A stretch of DNA of 43,820 nt from DATCHW01 sp036508135 (GCA_036508135.1 DATCHW010000145.1:1-43820); one strand, 5' to 3'; shown: positions 1 to 7,850, counted from the stretch's first letter. Notes: a model not told the origin generated them from the letters alone. A program made the numbers and translations.

Positions 1-162
1 TGTCTACTTTTTTCAGGACAAGACACAATAACCAACAACCAACAACTAACAACCAACAACTAATAACTAATAACCAACAACCAACAACCAACAACTAACA
101 ACTAACAACTAACAACTAACAACTAACAACTAACAACTAACAACTAACAACTAACAACTAAC
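1..162. repeat. Heptamer microrepeat array (AACAACY family)
   Basis: From about position 28 the sequence is an almost unbroken run of 7-bp units, AACAACT, AACAACC and ATAACTA variants. It runs directly into the TTG proposed as the start of the next gene. The same family recurs at 1920-2055, 3091-3227, 4136-4460 and 6766-7060, and in reverse orientation at 1756-1815 and 2379-2397. It has no hairpin symmetry and no spacer/repeat organisation, so it is a degenerate tandem microrepeat rather than a CRISPR. Confidence 0.9.
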
Positions 163-444
163 TTGAATTTTAGATTAATTGTCAGAAAAAATGTAACACT
201 TTCCAGATGTCCGAATTGTCTGGATCTGGCATCTTTACGTAGAAGCCGCAGTAGGAATCTATTGGAAAAAATATTAAGGAATATTCAGTTTAAATATTTT
301 TCCTGCCAGAATTGCGGTTGGAGGGGAGCTAAGTTCGGATATAAATTATCAAGAAATTTTGTTTCACTTTCATTTGTTTATTTTTTTATTGCTTTGGCTG
401 CATTTTATTTAGTTAAAAAATTCTTAACAAATTATTTTGATTAA
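163..444 (+). CDS. Small zinc-ribbon membrane protein
   Basis: This is a 93-residue protein with two CxxC pairs, CPNC at about residues 16-19 and CQNC at about 48-51, which should form one zinc ribbon. A basic Arg/Ser-rich linker separates them. A single hydrophobic segment at about residues 67-85 would anchor it in the membrane. The TTG start is weakly supported: the heptamer array ends immediately upstream, there is no ribosome-binding site, and no in-frame ATG exists, so the N-terminus may be recast by the repeat. It ends 3 nt before the WbpA-like gene and is probably cotranscribed. Similar ribbon-plus-TM proteins occur near polysaccharide loci, but the function is unknown. Confidence 0.6.
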   Translation: MNFRLIVRKNVTLSRCPNCLDLASLRRSRSRNLLEKILRNIQFKYFSCQNCGWRGAKFGYKLSRNFVSLSFVYFFIALAAFYLVKKFLTNYFD

Positions 445-447
445 AAT

Positions 448-1755
448 ATGAATCTAATAGAAAAAATTAAAAGAAATCAATTTGTCGTGGGGATAGTCGG
501 TTTAGGATATGTCGGTTTACCCTTAGGTCTAGAGTTTGCAGAGAAGGGGATTAAAGTTATCGGATTTGATATTGATAAAAAGAAAGTGGATTATATCAAT
601 AATAAAAAAGGTTCTTATATCAAGCATATTCCTTCAAAAAGGATTATTGACTCTGTTATCAAAAAAAAATTATCGGCTACAAACGATTTTTCAAAGATAC
701 AGAAAGTTGATGCCATAATTATCTGCGTTCCCACTCCTCTGACAGTCAATCGTGAACCTGACCTCTCTTTTATAATTGATACTTCAATTGAAATATCAAA
801 ATATTTGCGAAAAGATCATTTTATTTCTCTGGAAAGTACTACGTATCCGGGCACTACAGATGAAGAACTGCTTCCGATTTTCGAAAAAAATAATTTAAAA
901 GTTGGTAAAGATTTTTATCTTTGTTTCTCACCTGAGCGGGAAGATCCGAATAATAAGAATTTTTCAACTTCGACTATTCCTAAAGTAATAGGAGGCGTAA
1001 CTAAAAATTGCCTAAATGTTGGGATCAGTATTTATGAAAAAGTGATTGATAAAATAATCCCCGTGTCAAGTTCAAGAACTGCAGAAGCAACAAAACTTCT
1101 CGAAAATATTTTCCGCTCAGTTAATATTGCTCTGGTTAATGAACTCAAAATGGTATTTGATAAAATGAATATTGATGTATGGGAGGTTATCGAAGCGGCA
1201 TCTACAAAGCCTTTCGGGTTCACACCATTTTATCCCGGTCCCGGTCTCGGTGGTCATTGCATTCCGATTGACCCTTTTTATCTTACCTGGAAGGCAAGAG
1301 AATATGATATTTCAACAAGGTTCATAGAACTCGCCGGTGAAGTCAATACTTTTATGCCTTATTATGTTGTGGCAAAAGCTGTTAAAGTCCTTAATCAAAA
1401 TAATAAATGCATAAATAATTCGAAAATTCTTATCTTAGGATTATCATATAAAAAAGATATCGATGATTTAAGAGAATCTCCATCGTTGAAACTGATAGAA
1501 TTGCTTCAGAAAGAAGGAGCGATGGTCAATTATCACGACGATTATATGAAGGAAATACCTGAGCTCAGAAAATATTGTTTTTCCCATAAATCAGTAAAAT
1601 TATCTGCAAAGAATTTATTGCAATATGATCTGGTATTAATATCCACTGACCATTCATATTATGATTTAAACCTGATTGTTAAAAATTCCAAATTGATACT
1701 CGATACCCGGAATGCACTCAAAGGGTTCAAAAATAAAAAAATATACAAAGCATAA
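448..1755 (+). CDS. wbpA: UDP-N-acetylglucosamine 6-dehydrogenase (WbpA-type)
   Basis: This is a nucleotide-sugar dehydrogenase that oxidises C6 of UDP-GlcNAc (or a close HexNAc) to the uronic acid using two NAD+. The N-terminal Rossmann motif GLGYVGLPLG is at about residues 18-27, and the catalytic Cys is Cys271 in GGHCIPIDP. The middle dimerisation helix and C-terminal UDP-binding domain are complete at 435 aa, the normal family length. The GGHCIP context favours the UDP-HexNAc dehydrogenase branch over UDP-glucose dehydrogenase, which is encoded separately at 4469. The product would feed the WbpB/E/D-like enzymes further along. Exact substrate is inferred. Confidence 0.9.
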   Translation: MNLIEKIKRNQFVVGIVGLGYVGLPLGLEFAEKGIKVIGFDIDKKKVDYINNKKGSYIKHIPSKRIIDSVIKKKLSATNDFSKIQKVDAIIICVPTPLTVNREPDLSFIIDTSIEISKYLRKDHFISLESTTYPGTTDEELLPIFEKNNLKVGKDFYLCFSPEREDPNNKNFSTSTIPKVIGGVTKNCLNVGISIYEKVIDKIIPVSSSRTAEATKLLENIFRSVNIALVNELKMVFDKMNIDVWEVIEAASTKPFGFTPFYPGPGLGGHCIPIDPFYLTWKAREYDISTRFIELAGEVNTFMPYYVVAKAVKVLNQNNKCINNSKILILGLSYKKDIDDLRESPSLKLIELLQKEGAMVNYHDDYMKEIPELRKYCFSHKSVKLSAKNLLQYDLVLISTDHSYYDLNLIVKNSKLILDTRNALKGFKNKKIYKA

Positions 1756-2055
1756 GTTAGTTATTAGTTATTGGTTATTAGTTATTAGAGATTAGTTATT
1801 AGAGATTAGTTATTTAGAATAAAAGATGGAAAATAAAAAAGTGAATGAGGAAGAAAGTAAGAAAGTAAGAAAGTAAGAAAGTAAGAAAGTGAATAAGTGA
1901 GAAATGGATAAATGCATTAATAAACTCTAACATCTAACATCTAACAACTAACAACCAGCAACTAACAACCAACAACTAACAACTAACAACCAATAACTAA
2001 CAACCAACAACTAACAACCAACAACTAACAACCAACAACTAACAACCAACAACCA
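1756..2055. repeat. Mixed microrepeats: reverse heptamers, octamers, forward heptamers
   Basis: There is no intact gene in this 300-bp stretch. 1756-1815 is heptamer repeat in the reverse orientation (TTAGTTA units). About 1850-1905 is an 8-bp period run (GAAAGTAA, then GTGAATAA). 1920-2055 is forward AACAACY heptamer repeat. At 1819-1841 a 23-bp stretch including ATGGAAAAT is identical to 2398-2420, the start region of the four-helix-bundle gene, and is followed by octamer repeats instead of the gene body. Confidence 0.85.
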
Positions 2056-2190
2056 GTGAGAGAGAGGGCTGTTCGTTTTTATGAGAATTATAAGGAATTA
2101 GATAAGAAAAAGATTAAAGAAATTTGTAAAAAACACAATTTATCGGATAAATATAATTTGTTTATAGAAAAATACATAAATGAGAAATAA
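2056..2190 (+). pseudogene. 44-codon remnant of an unrecognised gene, N-terminus replaced by repeats
   Basis: A GTG-initiated frame of 44 residues with normal protein composition contains RAVRFYENYKELD and ends IEKYINEK. Upstream the frame runs straight into heptamer repeat encoding NNQQP, which suggests that the original 5' part was lost. The stop overlaps the ATG of the next small ORF. It may be the C-terminal tail of a small accessory protein. I do not recognise the family. Confidence 0.35.
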
Positions 2191-2365
2191 ACAAATAACA
2201 AGAGAACTCATTAAAAGCAAAAAAGAATACCATAATAAACAAACACATGTAACATTAAGAAAAAAGTTGGAAACACTTGTTAGTTTGCAAAAACTTCATA
2301 TCGAATTCTCTCGAATAAGAGGTTCCGAAATTGAATCATGGAAAAAAGTATGGGTAAATATTTGA
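2180..2365 (+). CDS. Small hypothetical protein (61 aa)
   Basis: This highly charged, mostly helical 61-residue protein begins MRNKQITRELIKSKKEYH and ends SWKKVWVNI. Its ATG overlaps the end of the preceding remnant by 11 nt, as in a coupled gene pair. Composition (Lys, Glu, Leu and one Trp-rich tail) looks protein-like rather than random. Reverse-orientation heptamers follow at 2379-2397, so this pair is bracketed by heptamer arrays in opposite orientations. Function unknown; a leftover of a two-gene accessory module is possible. Confidence 0.4.
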   Translation: MRNKQITRELIKSKKEYHNKQTHVTLRKKLETLVSLQKLHIEFSRIRGSEIESWKKVWVNI

Positions 2366-2579
2366 AAAGCAGAGAAAATTAGTTATTAGTTATTAGTATA
2401 AAAGATGGAAAATAAAAAAGAAAAAATTAACAACTTCGAAGATTTAAAAGTGTGGAAATTAGCACATCAAACTGTTTTAGAAATATATAAATTATCTGAA
2501 AGTTTCCCAAAAAGTGAAGAATACAGAATAACATCACAATTATTAAGAGCAGTTGTATCAATTCCAACAAATATAGCTT

Positions 2580-2875
2580 GATACGTGAAATATGGCTTTC
2601 TATTATATTTACATATTAAAAAGTAAAAAAGACAAAAAACTATATACCGGATATACCTCAAATTTAAAAATCAGATTAGAATCTCATAAAAACGGAAAAG
2701 TATTTAGTACAAAAAATAGATTACCGGTTGAACTAATCTATTTTGAGGGTTGCCTTAATATGAATGATGCTGTTCACAGAGAAAAATATTTGAAAACGAC
2801 TTATGGCAAAAGATATATAAAGAATCGTCTTAAATTATATATGGAAGAGTCTAAATGATTATTATTTCACGTATC
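2580..2875 (+). mobile_element. Putative minimal GIY-YIG element with 13-bp terminal inverted repeats
   Basis: The perfect inverted repeats GATACGTGAAATA (2580-2592) and TATTTCACGTATC (2863-2875) bound a 296-bp segment whose only gene is the GIY-YIG ORF. The ATG uses the last base of the left repeat, and the stop lies 4 nt before the right repeat. It interrupts the four-helix-bundle gene exactly between the conserved NIA and EGSSR residues. Extra T (2579) and GG (2876-2877) at the junctions may be element or target bases. No target-site duplication is evident. There is no transposase or intron-sized RNA. Confidence 0.75.
2592..2858 (+). CDS. GIY-YIG nuclease-domain protein
   Basis: This 88-residue, single-domain GIY-YIG protein belongs to the small COG2827/UPF0213-like type. 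The first motif is YYIYILKSKKDKKLYTGYT at residues 4-22. The conserved Arg lies in LKIRLESH, and the metal-binding Glu in HREKYLKTTYGKRYIKNRL at about residues 62-80. Length is normal for the family. No Shine-Dalgarno is present. The stop codon of the truncated host ORF (2579-2581) lies 10 nt upstream of the ATG, so translation could be by reinitiation. It is the only gene of the inverted-repeat-bounded element. Nuclease activity is a family expectation; mobilisation of its own element is inference. Confidence 0.85.
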   Translation: MAFYYIYILKSKKDKKLYTGYTSNLKIRLESHKNGKVFSTKNRLPVELIYFEGCLNMNDAVHREKYLKTTYGKRYIKNRLKLYMEESK

Positions 2876-3090
2876 GGGAAGGGTCATCACGATATTCAAA
2901 GAAAGAATTTATACAGTTTCTTGTCATTGCCAGAGGTTCTGTGGAAGAATGTAAATACTTGTTATTACTGACGAAAGATTTAGGATATATAACTGAAAAT
3001 GAATTTAAAAGTTTATCGGAATCCTTAAATTCTATAGGTAAAATGACAAATGCATTAATAACATCCTTAAGATCTACCAATAACGAATAA

Positions 3091-3227
3091 CCAACAACCA
3101 ACAACTAATAACTAATAACTAATAACTAACAACTAACAACCAATAACTAACAACCAGCAACTAACAACTAACAACCAGCAACTAACAACCAACAACCAAC
3201 AACTAATCAACCAACAACCAACAACTA
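3091..3227. repeat. Forward heptamer array
   Basis: AACAACY/AATAACT units run continuously from the end of the four-helix-bundle gene to the ATG of the 4-epimerase. The first part (3104-3122) is the perfect reverse complement of 2379-2397. Confidence 0.9.
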
Positions 3228-4148
3228 ATGAAATATCTAGTCACCGGCGGAGCCGGCTTCATCGGCTCTAACATTGTAGAAGAACTCCTCAATCGCGGTG
3301 AATCAGTTCGTGTTCTTGACAACTTCTCTACCGGGAAAAGAGAAAATTTAAAAGAATTTGAGAAAGATATTGAATTAATTGAGGGGGATATAAGGAGTTA
3401 TCAAATTGTAAATGAAGCAGTAAAGGGAGTGGATATTGTATTACATCAGGCAGCTTTATCTTCTGTTCCCGGTTCGATAAAAGACCCGATAACAACTAAC
3501 AAAGTAAACATAGGGGGAACATTAAATATGCTTGATGCTTCAAAAGATGCAGGAGTTAAAAAGTTTATATTCGCTTCTTCTTCTGCAGTATATGGTGACG
3601 ATCCCGAATTACCTAAACACGAAGGAATGACGCCGAATCCATTATCACCTTATGCGGTGAGTAAACTTGCAGGAGAAAACTATTGCAGAGTATTTTCAAA
3701 GATATACGGGCTTGAAACAGTATGCTTAAGATATTTTAATGTATTCGGACCAAAGCAAAACCCTGATTCAGAGTATTCAGCAGTTATACCTAAATTTATT
3801 AAACTAATCACCAACAACCAGCAACCAATTATATATGGTGACGGAAAACAAACCCGTGATTTCATATATGTAGATAATGTTGTAGAAGCAAATCTATTAG
3901 CTGCTTCTACCAAAGGCAACGCGGGTGTAGTAATGAACTGCGCCTGTAATGATCAAATAGAATTAAACTATTTAATCGAACAAATAAATAAATTGCTTGG
4001 CAAGAATATAAACCCGGTTTATGCTGAACATAGAAATGGCGACATAAAACACTCATTCGCAGATATTTCACTAATTCAGAAAAATTTAACCTGGTCTCCA
4101 AAATATAGTTTTACAGAAGGTTTAAAAATACTAACAACCAACAACTAA
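3228..4148 (+). CDS. UDP-GlcNAc/UDP-glucose 4-epimerase (WbpP/GalE-type SDR)
   Basis: This extended short-chain dehydrogenase (306 aa) has the NAD motif GGAGFIGS at residues 7-14 and the catalytic YAVSK (Tyr142, Lys146) preceded by SSSAVYG. Tail motifs RYFNVFGP and TRDFIYVDNV are typical of WbpP/GalE-like 4-epimerases. The likely role is UDP-GlcNAc to UDP-GalNAc (or the uronic acid forms, together with WbpA). Two places carry heptamer-like DNA in frame: residues 195-200 (TNNQQP, 3810-3827) and the C-terminal TTNN (3' end). Family members have other residues there, so repeats may have entered the gene. Substrate uncertain between GlcNAc, GlcNAcA and Glc. Confidence 0.85.
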   Translation: MKYLVTGGAGFIGSNIVEELLNRGESVRVLDNFSTGKRENLKEFEKDIELIEGDIRSYQIVNEAVKGVDIVLHQAALSSVPGSIKDPITTNKVNIGGTLNMLDASKDAGVKKFIFASSSAVYGDDPELPKHEGMTPNPLSPYAVSKLAGENYCRVFSKIYGLETVCLRYFNVFGPKQNPDSEYSAVIPKFIKLITNNQQPIIYGDGKQTRDFIYVDNVVEANLLAASTKGNAGVVMNCACNDQIELNYLIEQINKLLGKNINPVYAEHRNGDIKHSFADISLIQKNLTWSPKYSFTEGLKILTTNN

Positions 4149-4468
4149 CTTATTTACTTATTTACCTATTTACCTATTTACCTATTTACTAACAACCAAC
4201 AACTAACAACCAACAACTAACAACCAACAACCAACAACTAACAACTATTTACTTATTCACTTATTCTCTTATTCACTTATTAAATATTTACTTATTCACT
4301 TATTCACTTATTTCTATTTACTAACAACTAACAACCAACAACCAACAACTAACAACTATTTACTTATTCACTTATGAAATATTTACTTATTCACTTATTC
4401 ACTTATTTCTATTTACTAACAACTAACAACCAACAACCAACAACTAACAACTATTTACTTATTCACTT
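4149..4468. repeat. 320-bp array of octamer and heptamer microrepeats
   Basis: No conventional gene is present. Blocks of 8-bp units (TATTTACC, ACTTATTC) alternate with AACAACY heptamer blocks. A composite block of about 90 bp occurs twice and then runs into ugd. A 32-codon ORF made only of repeats (4374-4472, beginning MKYLLIHLFTYFYLL) ends in TGA overlapping the ATG of ugd as ATGA. It is hydrophobic and could be a chance leader-like ORF. Confidence 0.9.
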
Positions 4469-5812
4469 ATGAAAATCACCGTAATTGGAACAGGATACGT
4501 CGGATTAGTCACAGGTACGTGTTTTGCCGAAAGTGGAAACCAAGTCATCTGCGTAGATAACAATCCGCAGAAACTAACAAAATTACAAAATGGAGAAATT
4601 GTTATCTATGAGCCGGGCTTAGAAGTACTTTTTCACCGAAACATTCATCAAAAAAGATTGACTTTCACAGGAGACATTAAAAGTTCTTTATTATCTTCAG
4701 AATTTATTTTTCTCTGTCTTCCGACCCCGCAAGGTGAGGATGGTTCTGCGGATTTGAAATATATTTTAAATGTTGCTGATGATATCGGAAAGATATTCAG
4801 TGAACTTGACGGAGATGCTCAAAAAAAAATTATAATCAATAAAAGTACCGTCCCAGTTGGAACATCGAAAAAAGTAAGCGAAGCGATAAAAAATCATGGC
4901 GTAATAAATTTTGATATAGTCTCAAATCCCGAATTTTTACGTGAAGGTTTTGCTGTTGACGATTTTATGAGACCGGATCGCATTGTTATCGGTACTGAAA
5001 CAAAATATGCTTTAGAAAGAATGAAAATTCTATACGAGCCGTTCCTTCGACAGGGAAATCCTATTATCGAAATGGATACGGCGAGTGCAGAGGTAACTAA
5101 GTATGCTGCTAATTCATATCTTGCAATGCGCATTACTTATATGAACGAGCTTGCAAATTTTTGTGAAAAGGTTGGTGCTGATGTAGATCTTATTCGCAAA
5201 GGAATGGGAAGTGACACCCGTATCGGTAAACGATTTTTATTTCCGGGAATTGGTTATGGCGGATCGTGTTTTCCAAAAGATGTTAATGCGCTGATTAAAA
5301 AATCATTAGACTCCGGTTCGGAAATCAAATTATTGACAGTTGTTGATGAGGTGAATAAAATGCAAAAAAGTATGTTCGTGAATAAAATCTTAAAACATTT
5401 CAATGAAAACATCAACGGCAAACATTTTGCAGTATGGGGATTAGCATTTAAACCGAATACAGATGATATGCGGGAAGCCCCTTCATTAGTTATCATCGAA
5501 AAATTATTAGAACTTGGCGCTGAAGTGACGGCATATGATCCAGCCGCAATCGAATCTGCACGTTTTTTTCTTAAAGATAGAATACTATATGCTCGCAGCG
5601 CATATGAGGCGCTCGAAAATACCGATGCATTACTCGTTCTCACAGAATGGAATGAATTCAGAAATCCTGACTTTAGTATTATCAGCTCTAAACTTAAATC
5701 AGCAGTGATTTTTGACGGAAGAAATATCTTTGATCCCGAAAAAATGAAAGAACTAAAATTTACATATTATGGAATCGGACGAAAACCGGTTCTTCAACAG
5801 GAGCGGCAATAA
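4469..5812 (+). CDS. ugd: UDP-glucose 6-dehydrogenase
   Basis: This enzyme makes UDP-glucuronate from UDP-glucose with two NAD+. The Rossmann motif GTGYVGLVTG lies at residues 7-16, the central helix region contains EVTKYAANSYLAMRITYMNE, and the catalytic Cys267 lies in GYGGSCFPKDVNAL. The C-terminal UDP-binding domain has the conserved GLAFKPNTDDMREAPS. At 447 aa it is full length. The ATG lies at the end of an octamer repeat unit (CACTTATG), with no separate leader sequence. The gene is followed with no gap by UDP-xylose synthase, so the two steps UDP-Glc to UDP-GlcA to UDP-Xyl are operonic. Confidence 0.95.
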   Translation: MKITVIGTGYVGLVTGTCFAESGNQVICVDNNPQKLTKLQNGEIVIYEPGLEVLFHRNIHQKRLTFTGDIKSSLLSSEFIFLCLPTPQGEDGSADLKYILNVADDIGKIFSELDGDAQKKIIINKSTVPVGTSKKVSEAIKNHGVINFDIVSNPEFLREGFAVDDFMRPDRIVIGTETKYALERMKILYEPFLRQGNPIIEMDTASAEVTKYAANSYLAMRITYMNELANFCEKVGADVDLIRKGMGSDTRIGKRFLFPGIGYGGSCFPKDVNALIKKSLDSGSEIKLLTVVDEVNKMQKSMFVNKILKHFNENINGKHFAVWGLAFKPNTDDMREAPSLVIIEKLLELGAEVTAYDPAAIESARFFLKDRILYARSAYEALENTDALLVLTEWNEFRNPDFSIISSKLKSAVIFDGRNIFDPEKMKELKFTYYGIGRKPVLQQERQ

Positions 5813-6754
5813 ATGAAAACTTCTATTATTACCGGCGGGGCTGGATTTCTTGGATCTCATTTATGTGAACGGTTATTGAATGAAGGTCATCGTGTTGTGT
5901 GTCTTGATAATCTTGTTACGGGCTCAATAACAAATATCGAACATCTGTTTACAAATTCAAAATTTTCCTTTATCCAGTATGATGTTACAAATTTCATCCA
6001 TATTCCCGGTGATGTTCATTATGTGTGGCACTTTGCCTCTCCTGCAAGTCCCATCGATTACCTCAAACTTCCAATTCAAACACTCAAAGTGGGTTCACTC
6101 GGCACACACAAAGCCCTTGGATTTACCAAAGCAAAAAATGCCCGTTTTTTACTTGCATCTACTTCGGAATGTTATGGAGATCCTGAAGAGCATCCTCAGG
6201 TAGAAGAGTATTGGGGAAATGTTAATCCGGTGGGACCTCGCGGTGTTTATGACGAAGCAAAACGGTTTGCAGAAGCGATGACGATTGCGTATCATCGATA
6301 TCACGGAGTACAGACTCGCATTTCGAGAATCTTTAACACATATGGTGAACATATGCGTGTGGAAGATGGTCGGGCAATTCCGTCGTTTATTTCACAGGCA
6401 TTAAATGGCGATGATGTGACTGTATTTGGAGATGGTTCACAAACCCGGAGCGTGTGTTATGTATCTGATTTGATCGACGGGATATATAAGTTGATGATGT
6501 CTGACTATGTAATGCCAATGAACATAGGCAATCCCAAGGAACTCACGATATTGCAACTGGCAAAAGAGATCATTGAATTAACTCACAGCAAAAGCAAGAT
6601 AATTTTCAAAGAACTTCCAGTTGATGATCCGAAAATTCGTCAACCCGATATTACGAAAGCTAAAAACATATTAAGTTGGGAACCTACGGTAAATCGCAAA
6701 GAGGGGCTGCGTAAAACAATTGAATATTTTAAGTTAAAAATAGGAAGTGTTTGA
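5813..6754 (+). CDS. uxs: UDP-glucuronate decarboxylase (UDP-xylose synthase)
   Basis: This SDR (313 aa) decarboxylates UDP-glucuronate to UDP-xylose. The NAD motif GGAGFLGS is at residues 8-15. The UXS signature HFASPASPIDYLK is followed by LGLAKR-like variant text (LGFTKAKNARFLLASTSECYGDP) and the catalytic YDEAK (Tyr146, Lys150). RISRIFNTYGEHMRVEDGR is also characteristic. Start ATG follows the ugd stop directly (TAAATG), so the genes are translationally coupled. Its presence predicts xylose (or a UDP-Xyl-derived sugar) in the polymer or an associated glycan. Confidence 0.95.
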   Translation: MKTSIITGGAGFLGSHLCERLLNEGHRVVCLDNLVTGSITNIEHLFTNSKFSFIQYDVTNFIHIPGDVHYVWHFASPASPIDYLKLPIQTLKVGSLGTHKALGFTKAKNARFLLASTSECYGDPEEHPQVEEYWGNVNPVGPRGVYDEAKRFAEAMTIAYHRYHGVQTRISRIFNTYGEHMRVEDGRAIPSFISQALNGDDVTVFGDGSQTRSVCYVSDLIDGIYKLMMSDYVMPMNIGNPKELTILQLAKEIIELTHSKSKIIFKELPVDDPKIRQPDITKAKNILSWEPTVNRKEGLRKTIEYFKLKIGSV

Positions 6755-7076
6755 TTTTTTTCATTTCACTAACAACCAACAACCAACAACCAACAACTAA
6801 CAACTAATAACTATTCACTTATGAATTATTCACTTATTCTCTTATTTACTTATTAACTTATTAACTTATTAACTTACTAACTTATTTACTTATTCACTTA
6901 TGAAATATTCACTTATTCTCTTATTCACTTATTCACTTATTTACTTATTCACTTATTTACCTATTTACTAACAACTAATAACTATTCACTTATGAAATAT
7001 TCTCTTATTCACTTATTTACCTATTTACTAACAACCAACAACTAACAACTAATAACTAATCTTTATAATTGATAAA
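6755..7076. repeat. Microrepeat array between uxs and rfbF
   Basis: 322 bp with no gene. Forward AACAACY heptamers (about 6766-6810 and 6967-6990, 7028-7060) alternate with 8-bp ACTTATTC/TTATTAAC units (about 6815-6965 and 6990-7027). Three copies of the phrase CACTTATGAA occur here, matching the sequence at the start of ugd. Confidence 0.9.
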
Positions 7077-7850
7077 ATGAAAGTAGTAATTCTAGCCGGC
7101 GGACTTGGTACGCGCTTAAGCGAAGAAACCACTATTAAACCTAAGCCAATGGTTGAAATTGGCGGCAAGCCGATACTCTGGCATATTATGAAAATTTATT
7201 CTCACTTTGGTTTTAATGAATTTATTATTTGCCTTGGCTATAAAGGATATTTAATTAAAGAATATTTTGCTAATTATTCTATACATCAATCAGATATTAA
7301 AATCGATTTGAAAAATAATAAAATTGAAACTCTTAATAATTATGCAGAACCCTGGAAGATCACTTTAATTGATACCGGCGATAATACAATGACAGGTGGA
7401 CGTCTGCTTCGAATAAAAGAATTTACTAATAATGAGACTTTTATGATGACCTACGGTGATGGCGTAGCCAATATTGACATTAATGCCTTGATTAAATTCC
7501 ATAATACTAAAGGCAAATATGCAACAGTTACCGCTGTGCAACCATCAGGCAAATTCGGTTCTTTGGATATTGATAAAGATAATAATGTAAAATCATTTGT
7601 TGAAAAACCTTCCGGAGACGGGAAATGGGTAAATGCCGGATTTTTTATTTTAGAGCCTAAAGTTTTTGATTATATTGAAAGCGATTATACTTTCTTTGAA
7701 AGAGAACCGTTAGAGGGTTTGGCTAATGATAATCAGCTTGCGGCATATCATCATCACGGGTTTTGGATGCCAATGGATAAATTATCAGATAAAAACGAAC
7801 TTGAAAATTTGTGGATTGCCGGCAAATCCCAATGGAAAATTTGGGAATAA
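7077..7850 (+). CDS. rfbF: Glucose-1-phosphate cytidylyltransferase
   Basis: This enzyme makes CDP-glucose from CTP and glucose-1-phosphate, the first step of CDP-3,6-dideoxyhexose synthesis. The nucleotidyltransferase signature AGGLGTRLSEET is at residues 7-18, and KPKPMVEIGGKPILWHIM follows. Further RfbF-specific stretches are FMMTYGDGVANID (metal-binding Asp) and PSGKFGSLDID. At 257 aa it is the standard length. The start ATG is preceded by about 15 nt of non-repeat sequence. It is followed after 36 nt by rfbG. Confidence 0.95.
   Translation: MKVVILAGGLGTRLSEETTIKPKPMVEIGGKPILWHIMKIYSHFGFNEFIICLGYKGYLIKEYFANYSIHQSDIKIDLKNNKIETLNNYAEPWKITLIDTGDNTMTGGRLLRIKEFTNNETFMMTYGDGVANIDINALIKFHNTKGKYATVTAVQPSGKFGSLDIDKDNNVKSFVEKPSGDGKWVNAGFFILEPKVFDYIESDYTFFEREPLEGLANDNQLAAYHHHGFWMPMDKLSDKNELENLWIAGKSQWKIWE

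Larger units (their letters stand above)
2405..3090 (+). pseudogene. Four-helix-bundle (S23/IVP-type) protein gene, interrupted
   Basis: The N-terminal 58 codons (2405-2578, beginning MENKKEKINNFEDLKVW) end in VSIPTNIA and then TGA at 2579. The C-terminal 70 codons resume at 2878 with EGSSRYSKKEFIQF and end at TAA 3088-3090. Joined, they give a 128-residue protein with the family hallmark NIAEGSSR, matching the usual length of about 115-130 aa. The 299 bp between are the GIY-YIG insertion, described separately. The family includes proteins encoded in 23S rRNA intervening sequences, but no rRNA is nearby. The gene sits between perfect 19-bp inverted heptamer repeats at 2379-2397 and 3104-3122. 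Confidence 0.85.

Noticed and set aside
1..162. CRISPR-like array
   Set aside because: Units are 7 bp, contiguous and degenerate, with no unique spacers and no cas genes.
2580..2875. Group I or group II intron carrying a homing endonuclease
   Set aside because: The ORF fills the element, leaving no room for intron RNA. Short perfect inverted ends fit a transposon-like unit better.
2405..3090. 23S rRNA intervening sequence
   Set aside because: The S23-type protein is recognisable, but no rRNA sequence flanks it.
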